Notes: a model not told the origin generated them from the letters alone. Positions 27,468 to 35,971 are shown, counted from the stretch's first letter. The stretch: 40,404 nt of DNA from an uncultured Lachnospiraceae bacterium (GCA_947588675.1 CANPYY010000020.1:1-40404); one strand, 5' to 3'. Numbers and translations: made by a program.

Positions 27468-28406
27468 ATGATTCAGATATTTAAAACTTTAGAAGACGGT
27501 GTGCTTAGCGTACAGGAGGATATCTCGGAAGGATGCTGGGTTGCTCTTACAAGACCCGATTACAGTGAACTTGAGATGGTATCTGAAAGATGCGGAGTAG
27601 ATATTGATGATCTCAGGGCTCCTCTGGATGAGGAGGAACGCTCCCGTCTTATGACAGAAGATAATTATACATTGATTCTTGTTGATATTCCCATGCATGA
27701 GAATATCAGTGAAAAAGAAAAATATGTTACTATTCCTCTGGGAATAGTGCTTACGGATTCGGTAATAATAACAGTCTGTCTTGAAGAAACAGGAGTTCTT
27801 AAATATTTTATGGGAGGACGGGAACGTTCTTTCTACACGTTTAAAAAGACAAGGCTGATTTTGCAGATTCTGTACAGAAATGCTACCTTGTTTCTGCAGT
27901 ATCTGCGTAATATTGACCGTAAAAGTGAAGAAATTGAGGAAAAACTCCATATTTCACAGAAAAACCAGGAGCTTATTGAGCTTCTGGAACTGGAAAAGAG
28001 CCTTGTATACTTTACCACCTCGTTACGTTCTAACGAAGTAGTGCTTGAAAAAATGGTGCGTACCGAACAGATTAAGAAATATCCTGATGACGCGGATTTG
28101 CTGGAAGATGTAATTATCGAAAATAAACAGGCTATCGAAATGGCGAACATATACAGCGGAATACTTAGCGGTATGATGGATGCTTTTGCATCCGTTATAT
28201 CGAATAATCTTAATATAGTGATGAAATTTCTGGCTACTATTACGATAGTATTATCAATCCCTACTATGATTGCCAGTTTCTTTGGAATGAATTTTGTAAA
28301 TATTCCTCTGGGCGATTCACCGTATGGATTTATGGCTGTATCAGTTACCACATGCGTAATAACAGGAATAGTGGCGCTTATATTTGCAAAAAAGAAGATG
28401 TTCTGA
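27468..28406 (+). CDS. CorA-family divalent cation transporter
   Basis: A 312-residue membrane protein. A long cytoplasmic N-terminal domain (about 1-250) with the helical stalk precedes two C-terminal membrane helices (about 255-275 and 288-308). The family GMN motif is at residues 273-275 (FFGMNF) at the end of the first helix and is needed for the pore. CorA proteins carry Mg2+, Co2+ or Ni2+, and some divergent members export zinc; specificity here is unknown. ATG 27468 has GGGAGGAA upstream. The earlier in-frame ATG at 27405 lies within carB and gives an unrelated extension. The gene is 20 bp after carB and 16 bp before the rhomboid-like gene. Confidence 0.9.
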   Translation: MIQIFKTLEDGVLSVQEDISEGCWVALTRPDYSELEMVSERCGVDIDDLRAPLDEEERSRLMTEDNYTLILVDIPMHENISEKEKYVTIPLGIVLTDSVIITVCLEETGVLKYFMGGRERSFYTFKKTRLILQILYRNATLFLQYLRNIDRKSEEIEEKLHISQKNQELIELLELEKSLVYFTTSLRSNEVVLEKMVRTEQIKKYPDDADLLEDVIIENKQAIEMANIYSGILSGMMDAFASVISNNLNIVMKFLATITIVLSIPTMIASFFGMNFVNIPLGDSPYGFMAVSVTTCVITGIVALIFAKKKMF

Positions 28407-28422
28407 TTGAGAGGAGATATTT

Positions 28423-29277
28423 ATGGGACAAAGTTGGCTGGACAAGGCAGAAAGAAAATTTGGGAAATACGGCATCCGCGGTCTTATGAGATATATTGTT
28501 GCAATAGAACTTGTGGGTGCGGTCATCGGCATTTTTAACCCTTTATTATATAACCTGTTTTCCCTTAATTTTGCCGCAATAGCAAAAGGACAGATATGGA
28601 GACTGGTTACATTTTTGTTTTTCCCGGAAATAACATCGCTTGACCCCATAAGCATACTTGTATTTGCCATACAGGTATATCTTTATTATATGATAGGCAA
28701 CAGCCTTGAAAATATATGGGGTTCTTTCAGATTTACGCTTTATTATATATCGGGTCTTGTATTGTCGATACTGGCGGGATTCATACTGTATGTATTTGCA
28801 GGAGTCAGCCAGTGGCCGGTTGGATTTGAGTATGTAAACCAGGCGTTATTCCTTGCATTTGCAACTATTTTCCCGGATATAGAGTTTCTGTTGTTTTTTA
28901 TATTGCCGGTAAAAGCAAAATGGCTTGGTATCCTGTATGCCGTAATGATGGGCTTTGATGTATTGTCATATTTAAAATACGGCTCGGAGGGACTTGCTTT
29001 TTCAGTTGCAATAGTTATCTCGATGCTCAATTTCCTTATATTCTTTTTATCGTCCAGAAATTACAAAAAACATTCTTATAAAGAGCATAAGAGGAAAACG
29101 CAATTTAAGAAAAATTCATCTCCGAAGGTTGTTAAAATATACAGGCACAAATGCGCAATATGTGGTCGTACGGATATAAGCAGTCCTGATCTTGAGTTCA
29201 GGTTCTGTTCCAAATGTGATGGAAATTATGAATATTGTTCTGATCATATATTTACACATGAGCATGTTCATAGGTAA
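28423..29277 (+). CDS. Rhomboid-like membrane protein (probable pseudoprotease) with C-terminal zinc ribbon
   Basis: A 284-residue protein with about six membrane helices (about 25-210) and a basic cytosolic linker (about 212-240). The C-terminal metal-binding module has Cys pairs CAIC and CSKC, a further Cys and His residues (YCSDHIFTHEHVH). The stretch GQIWRLVTFLFFP followed by a YYMIGNSLENIWGS segment matches the L1/second-helix region of rhomboid and derlin-like proteins. I do not see the GxSG serine motif or the helix-6 His of active rhomboids, so it is probably an inactive relative. Such proteins bind membrane proteins or help their turnover. AGGAGA precedes the ATG. It lies 17 bp before the PMT-family gene, suggesting a joint role. 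Confidence 0.75.
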   Translation: MGQSWLDKAERKFGKYGIRGLMRYIVAIELVGAVIGIFNPLLYNLFSLNFAAIAKGQIWRLVTFLFFPEITSLDPISILVFAIQVYLYYMIGNSLENIWGSFRFTLYYISGLVLSILAGFILYVFAGVSQWPVGFEYVNQALFLAFATIFPDIEFLLFFILPVKAKWLGILYAVMMGFDVLSYLKYGSEGLAFSVAIVISMLNFLIFFLSSRNYKKHSYKEHKRKTQFKKNSSPKVVKIYRHKCAICGRTDISSPDLEFRFCSKCDGNYEYCSDHIFTHEHVHR

Positions 29278-29294
29278 GGAGGAAATTATATAAT

Positions 29295-32200
29295 ATGGCT
29301 AATGGGAAACCGATTAAATCATTGAAAGAAGAAAATCAGGAGAAGATATTATCGCTTATACTCTTGTTTGCGGCTGCGCTTATTGTGCATATTATTTTTG
29401 CAGCGGCATATATAGGCTTTAGATCCGACATGGATTGTTTTATGTACTGGTCAACAGACGTGTTTGAGAACGGTGTTACCAATTTCTATAAAACGGATGT
29501 GTTTACCGATTATCCGCCGGGATACATATATATACTGTATGTTATAGGCGGTATAATGAAGCTTTTCAGAATTACTTCATTGACTTCAGGCGTTGCGGTG
29601 CTTCTGAAAATGCCCGCCATTATTTGCGACCTTGTAATCGGCTATATTATATATAGAGTTGCGGCAAAATATACAAAACATTCGTATGCAATATTGTTTG
29701 CAATGGCATTTTTATTTAATCCCGCAATAATAATCAATTCCTGTACATGGGGTCAGGTGGATTCGGTCTTTACCCTGTTTGTAGTGCTTATGTGTTATTT
29801 TGTGACTGAAAAGAAACTGCCCGCCGCTTATTTCATGCTTGCGATAGGAATACTTATTAAACCCCAGACGCTTATATTTACTCCTGTGTTAATATATGGA
29901 ATAATAGATCAGGTATTTCTTACCGATTTTTCAGTTAAAAAAATGTTTACACAGCTTGGAATCGGTCTTTCTGCCATAGCCGCGCTTGTCCTTGCGGCAG
30001 CGCCGTTTGGGCTTCCAGATGTTTTGCGGCAGTATGTTGATACGCTGGGACAGTATGAATTTGCGTCCGTAAATGCGTACAATTTGTGGGCGCTTTTAGG
30101 TAAGAACTGGACTCCTCAGAGCGACACTTTTATATTTATGCCCTATAAGGTGTGGGGTACTTTATTTATAATACTTACGGTTGCGGTATCGGCTTATTAC
30201 TGTATGCGGAATAAAGAAAAAGAAAGCAAATATTATCTGACAGGGGCATTTATAGTAACAACGGTATTTATGCTGTCAGTGCGTATGCATGAGCGTTATA
30301 TGTATCCTGCGCTTGCGCTTCTGCTCCTTACGGCGGCGGTTAAAAGAAAGTATAACTATGTACTGGCATTTGCGTTTTTGTCAATTGTACAGTTCCTCAA
30401 TGCGTACCACGTACTGTTTTATTATGATTACCGGAACTATGATTTTCACAATCCTGTTATATATATTATTTCTTTCCTTTCCGTGTCAGCTTTTGCATAT
30501 TTCATGTACGTATATCTGGGACAGCTCAAATGCAGGAGAGCATATACCCAGGCGGAAATCGAGGAAATTGAACGAAATACAAAGAAAACAAAAAGCAGCA
30601 GGAATAATCGTAATAACAGAAATGCAAATGTGCGTGGAGGCAGACAGCAGACAGGCGATGCAAATGACGGTAATAAGAAAAAAATATTTGCAATAAAACC
30701 TTCAGATGTTATGCCTAAATGGACTAAATGGGACTGGATAATAATGATTGCAATAACGGTAATATATACCGGTATTGCGTTTTATCATCTGGGTGATTTT
30801 GATGCGCCGCAGACGCCCTGGGTAAGCAATGAAAAGGGCAAAGAAATAGTTCTTGACCTTGGTGAAACAAAGCAGGTAGACCATGTATACGCATTTTTGG
30901 GATACTATGAAAACAGACTTTTTGAAGTACAGACTTCAGATGACAAAGTTACCTGGACAAAGCTTGGAGTAAGCGCCGAAAAAGATGACGTGACATATGA
31001 AAATTCGGTAAATATGGTCAGCGTATTCTGCTGGAATAAACTGGATATGTCGTTTAACGCCAGATATGTTAAATTTGTACAGCAGGATGATAAGGCGGCG
31101 GTTATGGAAATGATGCTTTACGGTCCTGATAAAAATGTGATACTTCCCGTAAATACATCCGATTATCCTGAGCTTTTTGATGAACAGGATATATTTGACG
31201 GAACCATGTCGTATATGAACAGTACGTATTTTGATGAGATATACCATGCTCGTACCGCATATGAGATGATACACGGAATGTATTGCTATGAGAATACGCA
31301 TCCGCCTCTTGGAAAAGCGATAATGGCTATAGGAATACTTATATTTGGAATGTGTCCGTTTGGATGGAGATTTATGGGTACGTTATTTGGAGTACTTATG
31401 ATTCCTGTAATGTATCTTATTGGAAGAAAACTTACAAAGAAAACGTGGCTTGCTTCCGTTATAACGCTATTGTTTACGTTTGACTTCATGCATTTTGCGC
31501 AGACAAGAATTGCGACAATAGATGTATTTGTTACATTGTTTGTAATGCTTATGTACTATTTCATGCTGTGTTATTATAAGATGAGCTTTAACGATACGCC
31601 TCTTATAAAAACATTTGTACCGCTTTTGCTTTCGGGAATATGTATGGGACTCGGCTGCGCAAGCAAATGGACAGGCGTATATGCCGGGGCAGGACTTGCG
31701 GTAGTATTTGCAGCCGTTATGATAAGAAGGTACGGAGAGTATAAGACGGCGCTTGCGGACCCTAAAGGAAGTACGGAGGGAATAGAACACAGCCATGTAA
31801 TAAATAATTATAAGCTTGCAACGTTAAAAACACTTTCTTTCTGTCTGATTGCATTTGTTATTGTACCCGGAATTATATATCTTTTATCATATATACCTTA
31901 TTCGGATGATGTGCATACCGGGCTCGTAAGCAGGATGCTGGCTAACCAGAAAGGAATGTATTCTTATCATTCAAACCTGGAATCAACTCATGTTTATCAG
32001 TCGGCTTGGTATCAGTGGCCTATTATGCAAAGACCGATACTGTTTTATCTGGAATCGGTAACAGATACGCTTACTTCGGGAATAAGTTCAATGGGTAATC
32101 CGCTTGTATGGTGGATAGGAATACCGGCATTTATATATATGATTTATCTGATATTTAAAAATAAAGACAGAATAGCGCTGTTTTTATCAGTAGGATATCT

Positions 32201-32468
32201 TGCACAGTATCTGCCATGGATGCTCGTAAGCAGATGTACATTTATATATCATTATTTTCCAAGCGTGCCGTTTGTAGTTATGATGATAGGTTACAGTATA
32301 TATACAATAATTAAGGAAAAACCCAAACTCAAACCGGTTGTATGGGTATATGTGGGATTTGCGGTATTTCTGTTTGGAGCGTTTTATCCGGTGCTTTCGG
32401 GATATCCTATCACACTGGAATATGCAAAGCTGTTAAAATGGTTCCACAGCTGGGTGCTTCTTTATTAA
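29295..32468 (+). CDS. Double GT-C glycosyltransferase: GT87/GT39-like half fused to PMT-family half
   Basis: A 1,057-residue polytopic membrane protein with two glycosyltransferase-like halves. The first (about 15-412) has FRSDMDCFMYWS in the first outer loop and CTWGQVDSVFTLFVVLMCYF, as in GT-C enzymes of the DUF2029/GT87 kind. A cytosolic Lys/Asn/Arg-rich linker (about 413-475) follows. The second half (about 476-1057) begins with one helix and an extracytoplasmic discoidin-like beta domain (about 500-625), then a PMT domain with the catalytic-type motif YFDEIYHARTAYE (about 644-656) and THPPLGKAI. PMT enzymes move mannose from polyprenyl phosphate to proteins, and other bacterial members glycosylate lipids; the acceptor here is unknown. 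AGGAGGA precedes the ATG. It is central to the corA-gerW gene run. Confidence 0.85.
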   Translation: MANGKPIKSLKEENQEKILSLILLFAAALIVHIIFAAAYIGFRSDMDCFMYWSTDVFENGVTNFYKTDVFTDYPPGYIYILYVIGGIMKLFRITSLTSGVAVLLKMPAIICDLVIGYIIYRVAAKYTKHSYAILFAMAFLFNPAIIINSCTWGQVDSVFTLFVVLMCYFVTEKKLPAAYFMLAIGILIKPQTLIFTPVLIYGIIDQVFLTDFSVKKMFTQLGIGLSAIAALVLAAAPFGLPDVLRQYVDTLGQYEFASVNAYNLWALLGKNWTPQSDTFIFMPYKVWGTLFIILTVAVSAYYCMRNKEKESKYYLTGAFIVTTVFMLSVRMHERYMYPALALLLLTAAVKRKYNYVLAFAFLSIVQFLNAYHVLFYYDYRNYDFHNPVIYIISFLSVSAFAYFMYVYLGQLKCRRAYTQAEIEEIERNTKKTKSSRNNRNNRNANVRGGRQQTGDANDGNKKKIFAIKPSDVMPKWTKWDWIIMIAITVIYTGIAFYHLGDFDAPQTPWVSNEKGKEIVLDLGETKQVDHVYAFLGYYENRLFEVQTSDDKVTWTKLGVSAEKDDVTYENSVNMVSVFCWNKLDMSFNARYVKFVQQDDKAAVMEMMLYGPDKNVILPVNTSDYPELFDEQDIFDGTMSYMNSTYFDEIYHARTAYEMIHGMYCYENTHPPLGKAIMAIGILIFGMCPFGWRFMGTLFGVLMIPVMYLIGRKLTKKTWLASVITLLFTFDFMHFAQTRIATIDVFVTLFVMLMYYFMLCYYKMSFNDTPLIKTFVPLLLSGICMGLGCASKWTGVYAGAGLAVVFAAVMIRRYGEYKTALADPKGSTEGIEHSHVINNYKLATLKTLSFCLIAFVIVPGIIYLLSYIPYSDDVHTGLVSRMLANQKGMYSYHSNLESTHVYQSAWYQWPIMQRPILFYLESVTDTLTSGISSMGNPLVWWIGIPAFIYMIYLIFKNKDRIALFLSVGYLAQYLPWMLVSRCTFIYHYFPSVPFVVMMIGYSIYTIIKEKPKLKPVVWVYVGFAVFLFGAFYPVLSGYPITLEYAKLLKWFHSWVLLY

Positions 32469-32492
32469 TGATAAAAGGAGATATGGTATTCT

Positions 32493-33845
32493 ATGAATAA
32501 TGGTACTGATAAATTATCAAAATATTATAGTGAAATGTCATGCAATTATAAGTATCTTTCGCTTTTTGAAATTGTACTTGAGTATTATCTGATGTATGAA
32601 GTGTGGGAAGATGGATTCAATAAATACATTGATATAAAAGAGGAAGAATGTGCCATTATAAACGAGTCTGTTAAAAAGCTTATTTCAGGTGAAAAATTAA
32701 ATTCCATGATACCTGAATATAAAAGGCTGCGTAAGCAGATTACTGAAAAAATGCAGGTTGTAACCGCATATGTGGACAAGTTTATTGCTTATGAACATGT
32801 CATGAACAGGCTGGAAGCGCGGTTTACAATGAGCGAGGAAGAAAGGGAAGCGTGGCTTTCGGAATTTGACAGTGATAATTATATAGCAGATTTGATTACC
32901 TTTATATTTGCAGATAAAGACGATGCGGAAATAATTGATAACCTGCATATTGTGTTTGAACAGCTGCCGATGAGGATGGCGCGTTCAAAGTACATTGATA
33001 TTATAAAAAGCAGCATAATGCTGTACAAAGATTCGGATGTGGATTCCCTTGACGGTTTTATATACATGCTGCGTACCACGGCGATGTTATATGAGCCGCA
33101 CGGTATGGATATATATTTTAAGGAATTTGCAGAGCTTACCCATGAACTTGGGCAGGTTGATTTTACGTCAATAGAAAAAGACTATTTTGTAATATTGCAG
33201 GATAAGATAAGCAAAGCGTCGCGTGATTTAAATGATATTTCCGATATATATATGATATATCAGAAGATAATTAATATGTTATACGTATATGCGCTTAACG
33301 AGGAAGCGGCCGGAAAAGAGGATATGCAGGTATATGACTTATGTCTTAAATTGTATAAAGGAATATACGACGTATTTACAGGCGCAGCAGAAGATACTTT
33401 TGATTCCGAAAGCGTCCTTGCGCAGATTGAGGGACTTCCTGAAAGATACTATGATAAGCGTATATCATATGAAGCAATATTTGAAAATATGACTGAAGGG
33501 GAAAGCGGCGATGAAGATATAGAAAGGCTTTCTGTTTCAAAGCTTTTGTTTTCATCCAGCATATTTGTCGAAACCGAAAAAAAAGACTCAAAACCCGTTA
33601 CGGAAGAATATCTGAATAAGGTTACGCAGGATTTTGTTGACGATATAACAAATATGATAAAAACCCATAACAGAAAACTTGTAAGGGCTGTCATGTCGCT
33701 TTCGCTTGCGAGGCTTCCATTGTTTTTTAACAGCGCGGATGAGATTGAAGATTATATTGAAAATTCCATAAAAGGCTGCGGCGATACTGCGGAGCTTATT
33801 GCTTCGGTGAAGCTTATAGATGATATTAAGGAGAATTATCTATGA
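32493..33845 (+). CDS. Protein of unknown function, mostly alpha-helical
   Basis: A 450-residue protein I do not recognise. It has no signal peptide or membrane helix and is acidic, with long predicted-helix stretches rich in Tyr, Leu, Glu and Asp. AAAGGAG lies upstream of ATG 32493. The last part (about 375-450) contains VDDITNMIKTHNRKLVRAV and SLARLPLFFNSADEIEDYIE. Its stop overlaps the start of the next small gene by 4 bp (ATGA), so the two are almost certainly co-translated and may act together. Its place directly after the double glycosyltransferase suggests a cytosolic accessory role, but this is only inference. Confidence 0.8.
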   Translation: MNNGTDKLSKYYSEMSCNYKYLSLFEIVLEYYLMYEVWEDGFNKYIDIKEEECAIINESVKKLISGEKLNSMIPEYKRLRKQITEKMQVVTAYVDKFIAYEHVMNRLEARFTMSEEEREAWLSEFDSDNYIADLITFIFADKDDAEIIDNLHIVFEQLPMRMARSKYIDIIKSSIMLYKDSDVDSLDGFIYMLRTTAMLYEPHGMDIYFKEFAELTHELGQVDFTSIEKDYFVILQDKISKASRDLNDISDIYMIYQKIINMLYVYALNEEAAGKEDMQVYDLCLKLYKGIYDVFTGAAEDTFDSESVLAQIEGLPERYYDKRISYEAIFENMTEGESGDEDIERLSVSKLLFSSSIFVETEKKDSKPVTEEYLNKVTQDFVDDITNMIKTHNRKLVRAVMSLSLARLPLFFNSADEIEDYIENSIKGCGDTAELIASVKLIDDIKENYL

Positions 33846-34180
33846 TAAAATGGTATAAGAACCTGTATATGGACAGTGAAACGTCAGAGTCGCCGGATGT
33901 GTTCCGACAGATAGCAGAAAGCGGCAGATTACATATTACTCCTGTATACTGTATAGCAATTGCATCAAATGAGGCAAATCTGCTTGACATTATATCATCT
34001 AACGAATTATATTTTAAACATTATAAGAGAAAAACTTTGCATGTTATAGGTATAGCAGCATCATACAAAACGGCGCTTAGCCTTGCGTCGGATATACTGC
34101 TTGAGGTATATCAGAAAACAGGCGCATTTGATATAAGGAGTTTTGTTAAAGCTGGCGCCGGACCGGGATGTGATATTTAA
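33842..34180 (+). CDS. Small protein of unknown function, translationally coupled to the preceding gene
   Basis: A 112-residue soluble protein I do not recognise. The centre (about 30-95) alternates short strands and helices (YCIAIASNEANLLDIISSNE, TLHVIGIAASYKTALSLASD), consistent with a small alpha/beta fold, and the end is glycine-rich (KAGAGPGCDI). It starts inside the stop codon of the previous gene (ATGA overlap), and GGAG lies about 7-10 bases before the ATG. The next gene starts at the base after its stop. The tight packing implies one operon. Confidence 0.75.
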   Translation: MIKWYKNLYMDSETSESPDVFRQIAESGRLHITPVYCIAIASNEANLLDIISSNELYFKHYKRKTLHVIGIAASYKTALSLASDILLEVYQKTGAFDIRSFVKAGAGPGCDI

Positions 34181-35008
34181 TTGCATACATTATTGATTAT
34201 TCTTAAAATAACAGGGATTGCATTACTTGCAATACTAATATTAGTCATATGTCTTATTCTCATGGTACTTTTTATTCCGCTCCGTTACCGGATTAAGGCA
34301 TGTTTTGAAGAAGAAAAAGAAAAAAATACAGTATCTGTGAAAGCCAGGTGGCTTTTGGGTATTGTGTCGATAAATTATATATACCCCGGAAACGGCGGGG
34401 GTGTGGGAATAAGGGTATTTGGAATACCCGTTTTGCGTAAATCGAAAAAAAGAAAACCTGAAAAGAAAAAAAATAAAAAGAAAAAAGTTAAGAATCCAAA
34501 AGGTGAAAAGCAAAAAGTTTCAGAGGATAGGACAGAGATTCCTGAAACCAAAAACGCCGAAGTTAAATCCGGTGTAAAAAAAGGGAAAAAAAGTAAGGCG
34601 CGGAAACGGCGCTTGGGAAAAGAAAAGCGTAATAAATATAGTTTTAGTAAAATAAAAGCATATTATAAACTGCTGTCAGATTCAGAAAATAAGAAAGCAT
34701 ATGGATTTGCAAAAAAAACAATTACCGCGCTTATTAAACATTTAGCGCCGAAAACGCTTAAAGCCGATATGGTTATCGGACTTGGTGACCCATGCAATAC
34801 GGGACTTTTATTCGGGGCGCTTGGAATCATAATATCTTTTGTTAAAGGAAAATATAATATTACTCCGGATTTTTATAATAAAAGAATATGCGGCAGAGTA
34901 TATGCAAAAGGAAGAATAAGGTCAGTTATAGTGATATATCATTTGATTAGGATATTTACTAATAGCGATATAAAGAAAGTAACAGGTCAATTTAAAACAA
35001 TCCGTTGA
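34181..35008 (+). CDS. DUF2953 (YtfI-like) membrane protein
   Basis: A 275-residue protein with one N-terminal membrane helix (about 4-31, LLIILKITGIALLAI) and a long cytosolic part. RYRIKACFEEE and WLLGIVSINYIY, then a very lysine-rich linker (about 85-150) and a conserved C-terminal part (GLGDPCNTGLLFGALGIII), fit DUF2953. In Bacillus-type genomes this family (YtfI) is next to gerW (ytfJ), as here. The function is unknown; the pairing with a sporulation protein points to a spore role. The start is TTG 34181, directly after the previous stop, with a weak GGGA upstream. No better start is visible before the membrane helix. Confidence 0.82.
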   Translation: MHTLLIILKITGIALLAILILVICLILMVLFIPLRYRIKACFEEEKEKNTVSVKARWLLGIVSINYIYPGNGGGVGIRVFGIPVLRKSKKRKPEKKKNKKKKVKNPKGEKQKVSEDRTEIPETKNAEVKSGVKKGKKSKARKRRLGKEKRNKYSFSKIKAYYKLLSDSENKKAYGFAKKTITALIKHLAPKTLKADMVIGLGDPCNTGLLFGALGIIISFVKGKYNITPDFYNKRICGRVYAKGRIRSVIVIYHLIRIFTNSDIKKVTGQFKTIR

Positions 35009-35034
35009 CATACGGGAGAATGGAGGAATACATT

Positions 35035-35397
35035 ATGGCAGACAATCAGTTTCAGACAACAGTAGAGTCATTATTCAAGGGGATGGACAGTTTTATTACT
35101 ACCAAAACGGTAGTGGGAGATTCTATAAGTATGGAAGATGGAACCATTATACTTCCATTAGTAGATGTATCGTTTGGTGTTGCAGCCGGTGCATTTGCGA
35201 ATGAGGACAGCAAGAAAAATAACGGCGGAGGAGGCATGGGAGGAAAAATACAGCCAAGCGCCGTGCTTATTATTAAAGACGGGTCTTCTAAACTTGTAAA
35301 TGTTAAAAATCAGGATGGAATTACGAAAATACTGGACCTGGTTCCTGATGTATTAAATAAGTTTTCAAAAAATAGTAATGATAAATCCGAGCAGTAA
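35035..35397 (+). CDS. gerW: Spore germination protein GerW family (YtfJ)
   Basis: A 120-residue soluble protein. The core VVGDSISMEDGTIILPLVDV and SFGVAAGAFANED, followed by a glycine-rich turn, KIQPSAVLIIKDG and VKNQDGITKILDLVPDVL, match the GerW/YtfJ family. In Bacillus subtilis the protein is made in sporulation and affects germination of spores; in Clostridia it is a widespread sporulation-associated gene. ATG 35035 with GGAGGAA upstream is preferred over ATG 35005, which overlaps the previous gene. It ends the carB-gerW run. No hairpin terminator was found before the rpmB promoter, so read-through into rpmB is possible. Confidence 0.88.
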   Translation: MADNQFQTTVESLFKGMDSFITTKTVVGDSISMEDGTIILPLVDVSFGVAAGAFANEDSKKNNGGGGMGGKIQPSAVLIIKDGSSKLVNVKNQDGITKILDLVPDVLNKFSKNSNDKSEQ

Positions 35398-35408
35398 GAA
35401 AAAAAAGC

Positions 35409-35437
35409 TTGCATTTAACTATAGTGTTTGTTAAAAT
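35409..35437 (+). promoter_or_regulatory. Candidate promoter of rpmB
   Basis: TTGCAT (35409-35414), a 17-bp spacer, and TAAAAT (35432-35437), about 55 bp before the rpmB start. Confidence 0.45.
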
Positions 35438-35491
35438 AGTACTGTTTGTGGCACATATTGTGTCAGATAGTGATGTAAGGAGGTGCTTTAG

Positions 35492-35677
35492 ATGGCAAAA
35501 TGTGCAATATGTAATAAGGGAGCTCACTTCGGAATCCGTGTAAGCCATTCCCACAGAAGAAATAACCATATGTGGAAATCTAACATCAAATCAGTAAGAG
35601 TAAAGGTTAATGGCGGAACAAAAAAGATGAATGTGTGTACTGCCTGTCTGCGTTCAGGAAAGGTAGAGAGGGCATAG
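35492..35677 (+). CDS. rpmB: 50S ribosomal protein L28, zinc-binding form
   Basis: A 61-residue ribosomal protein. It has both CxxC pairs of the zinc-type L28: Cys4 and Cys7 (CAIC) and Cys49 and Cys52 (CTAC). SHSHRRNNHMWKSNI is the typical L28 core, and the basic composition fits. AAGGAGGT lies 8 bases before the ATG. It is a single gene with a likely promoter and a strong terminator. In Bacillus, rpmB is also next to the asp23-like yloU and yloV genes, the same neighbours as here. Confidence 0.96.
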   Translation: MAKCAICNKGAHFGIRVSHSHRRNNHMWKSNIKSVRVKVNGGTKKMNVCTACLRSGKVERA

Positions 35678-35710
35678 TTCTCATATATCGTGATTGAATG
35701 AAATGAAAGA

Positions 35711-35740
35711 GGGACTGTTTTAAAGAGGACAGTCCCTTTT
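35711..35740 (+). terminator. Rho-independent terminator after rpmB
   Basis: GGGACTGT (35711-35718) pairs with ACAGTCCC (35729-35736), followed by four T residues. It lies between rpmB and a convergent minus-strand small gene and may serve both, although the minus-strand T tract is interrupted. Confidence 0.8.
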
Positions 35741-35748
35741 AAACTGTT

Positions 35749-35889
35749 TCAGCATGATGTAAAGAGATTATATCCGAGAATTAGAAACAGGGCAATAAGA
35801 CATATAGCTATAAAACCATTTGTTATAAATAGCATGATTATCATTCCTATGGCAATAAAAAAAAGCATGAAACCGAGAAGCTTTTTCAC
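35749..35889 (-). CDS. Membrane microprotein of 46 residues
   Basis: A short open frame from GTG 35889 to TGA at 35749. The product has two basic residues at the start and then about 40 strongly hydrophobic residues (KKLLGFMLFFIAIGMIIMLF, FIAICLIALFLILGY), ending NLFTSC. This reads as one helical hairpin or two short membrane helices. GGTGA lies 6 bases before GTG 35889; an in-frame ATG at 35895 would add Met-Cys. Similar tiny hydrophobic proteins are found in clostridial genomes, but the function is unknown. Support is the clean membrane-protein composition in an otherwise unexplained 363-bp gap and a convergent terminator after it. Confidence 0.6.
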   Translation of the reverse strand: MKKLLGFMLFFIAIGMIIMLFITNGFIAICLIALFLILGYNLFTSC

Positions 35890-35971
35890 ACACATTCACC
35901 GGAAGTTGTCTTTTGATATAATATATGTACCTGCCCTGTATTTGATTACATTGTATATTGGTATGAAATAA

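Noticed and set aside
35455-35475. Possible small hairpin in the rpmB leader (CACATATTGTG)
   Set aside because: The stem has only 4 bp, too weak to call an L28 autoregulatory element.
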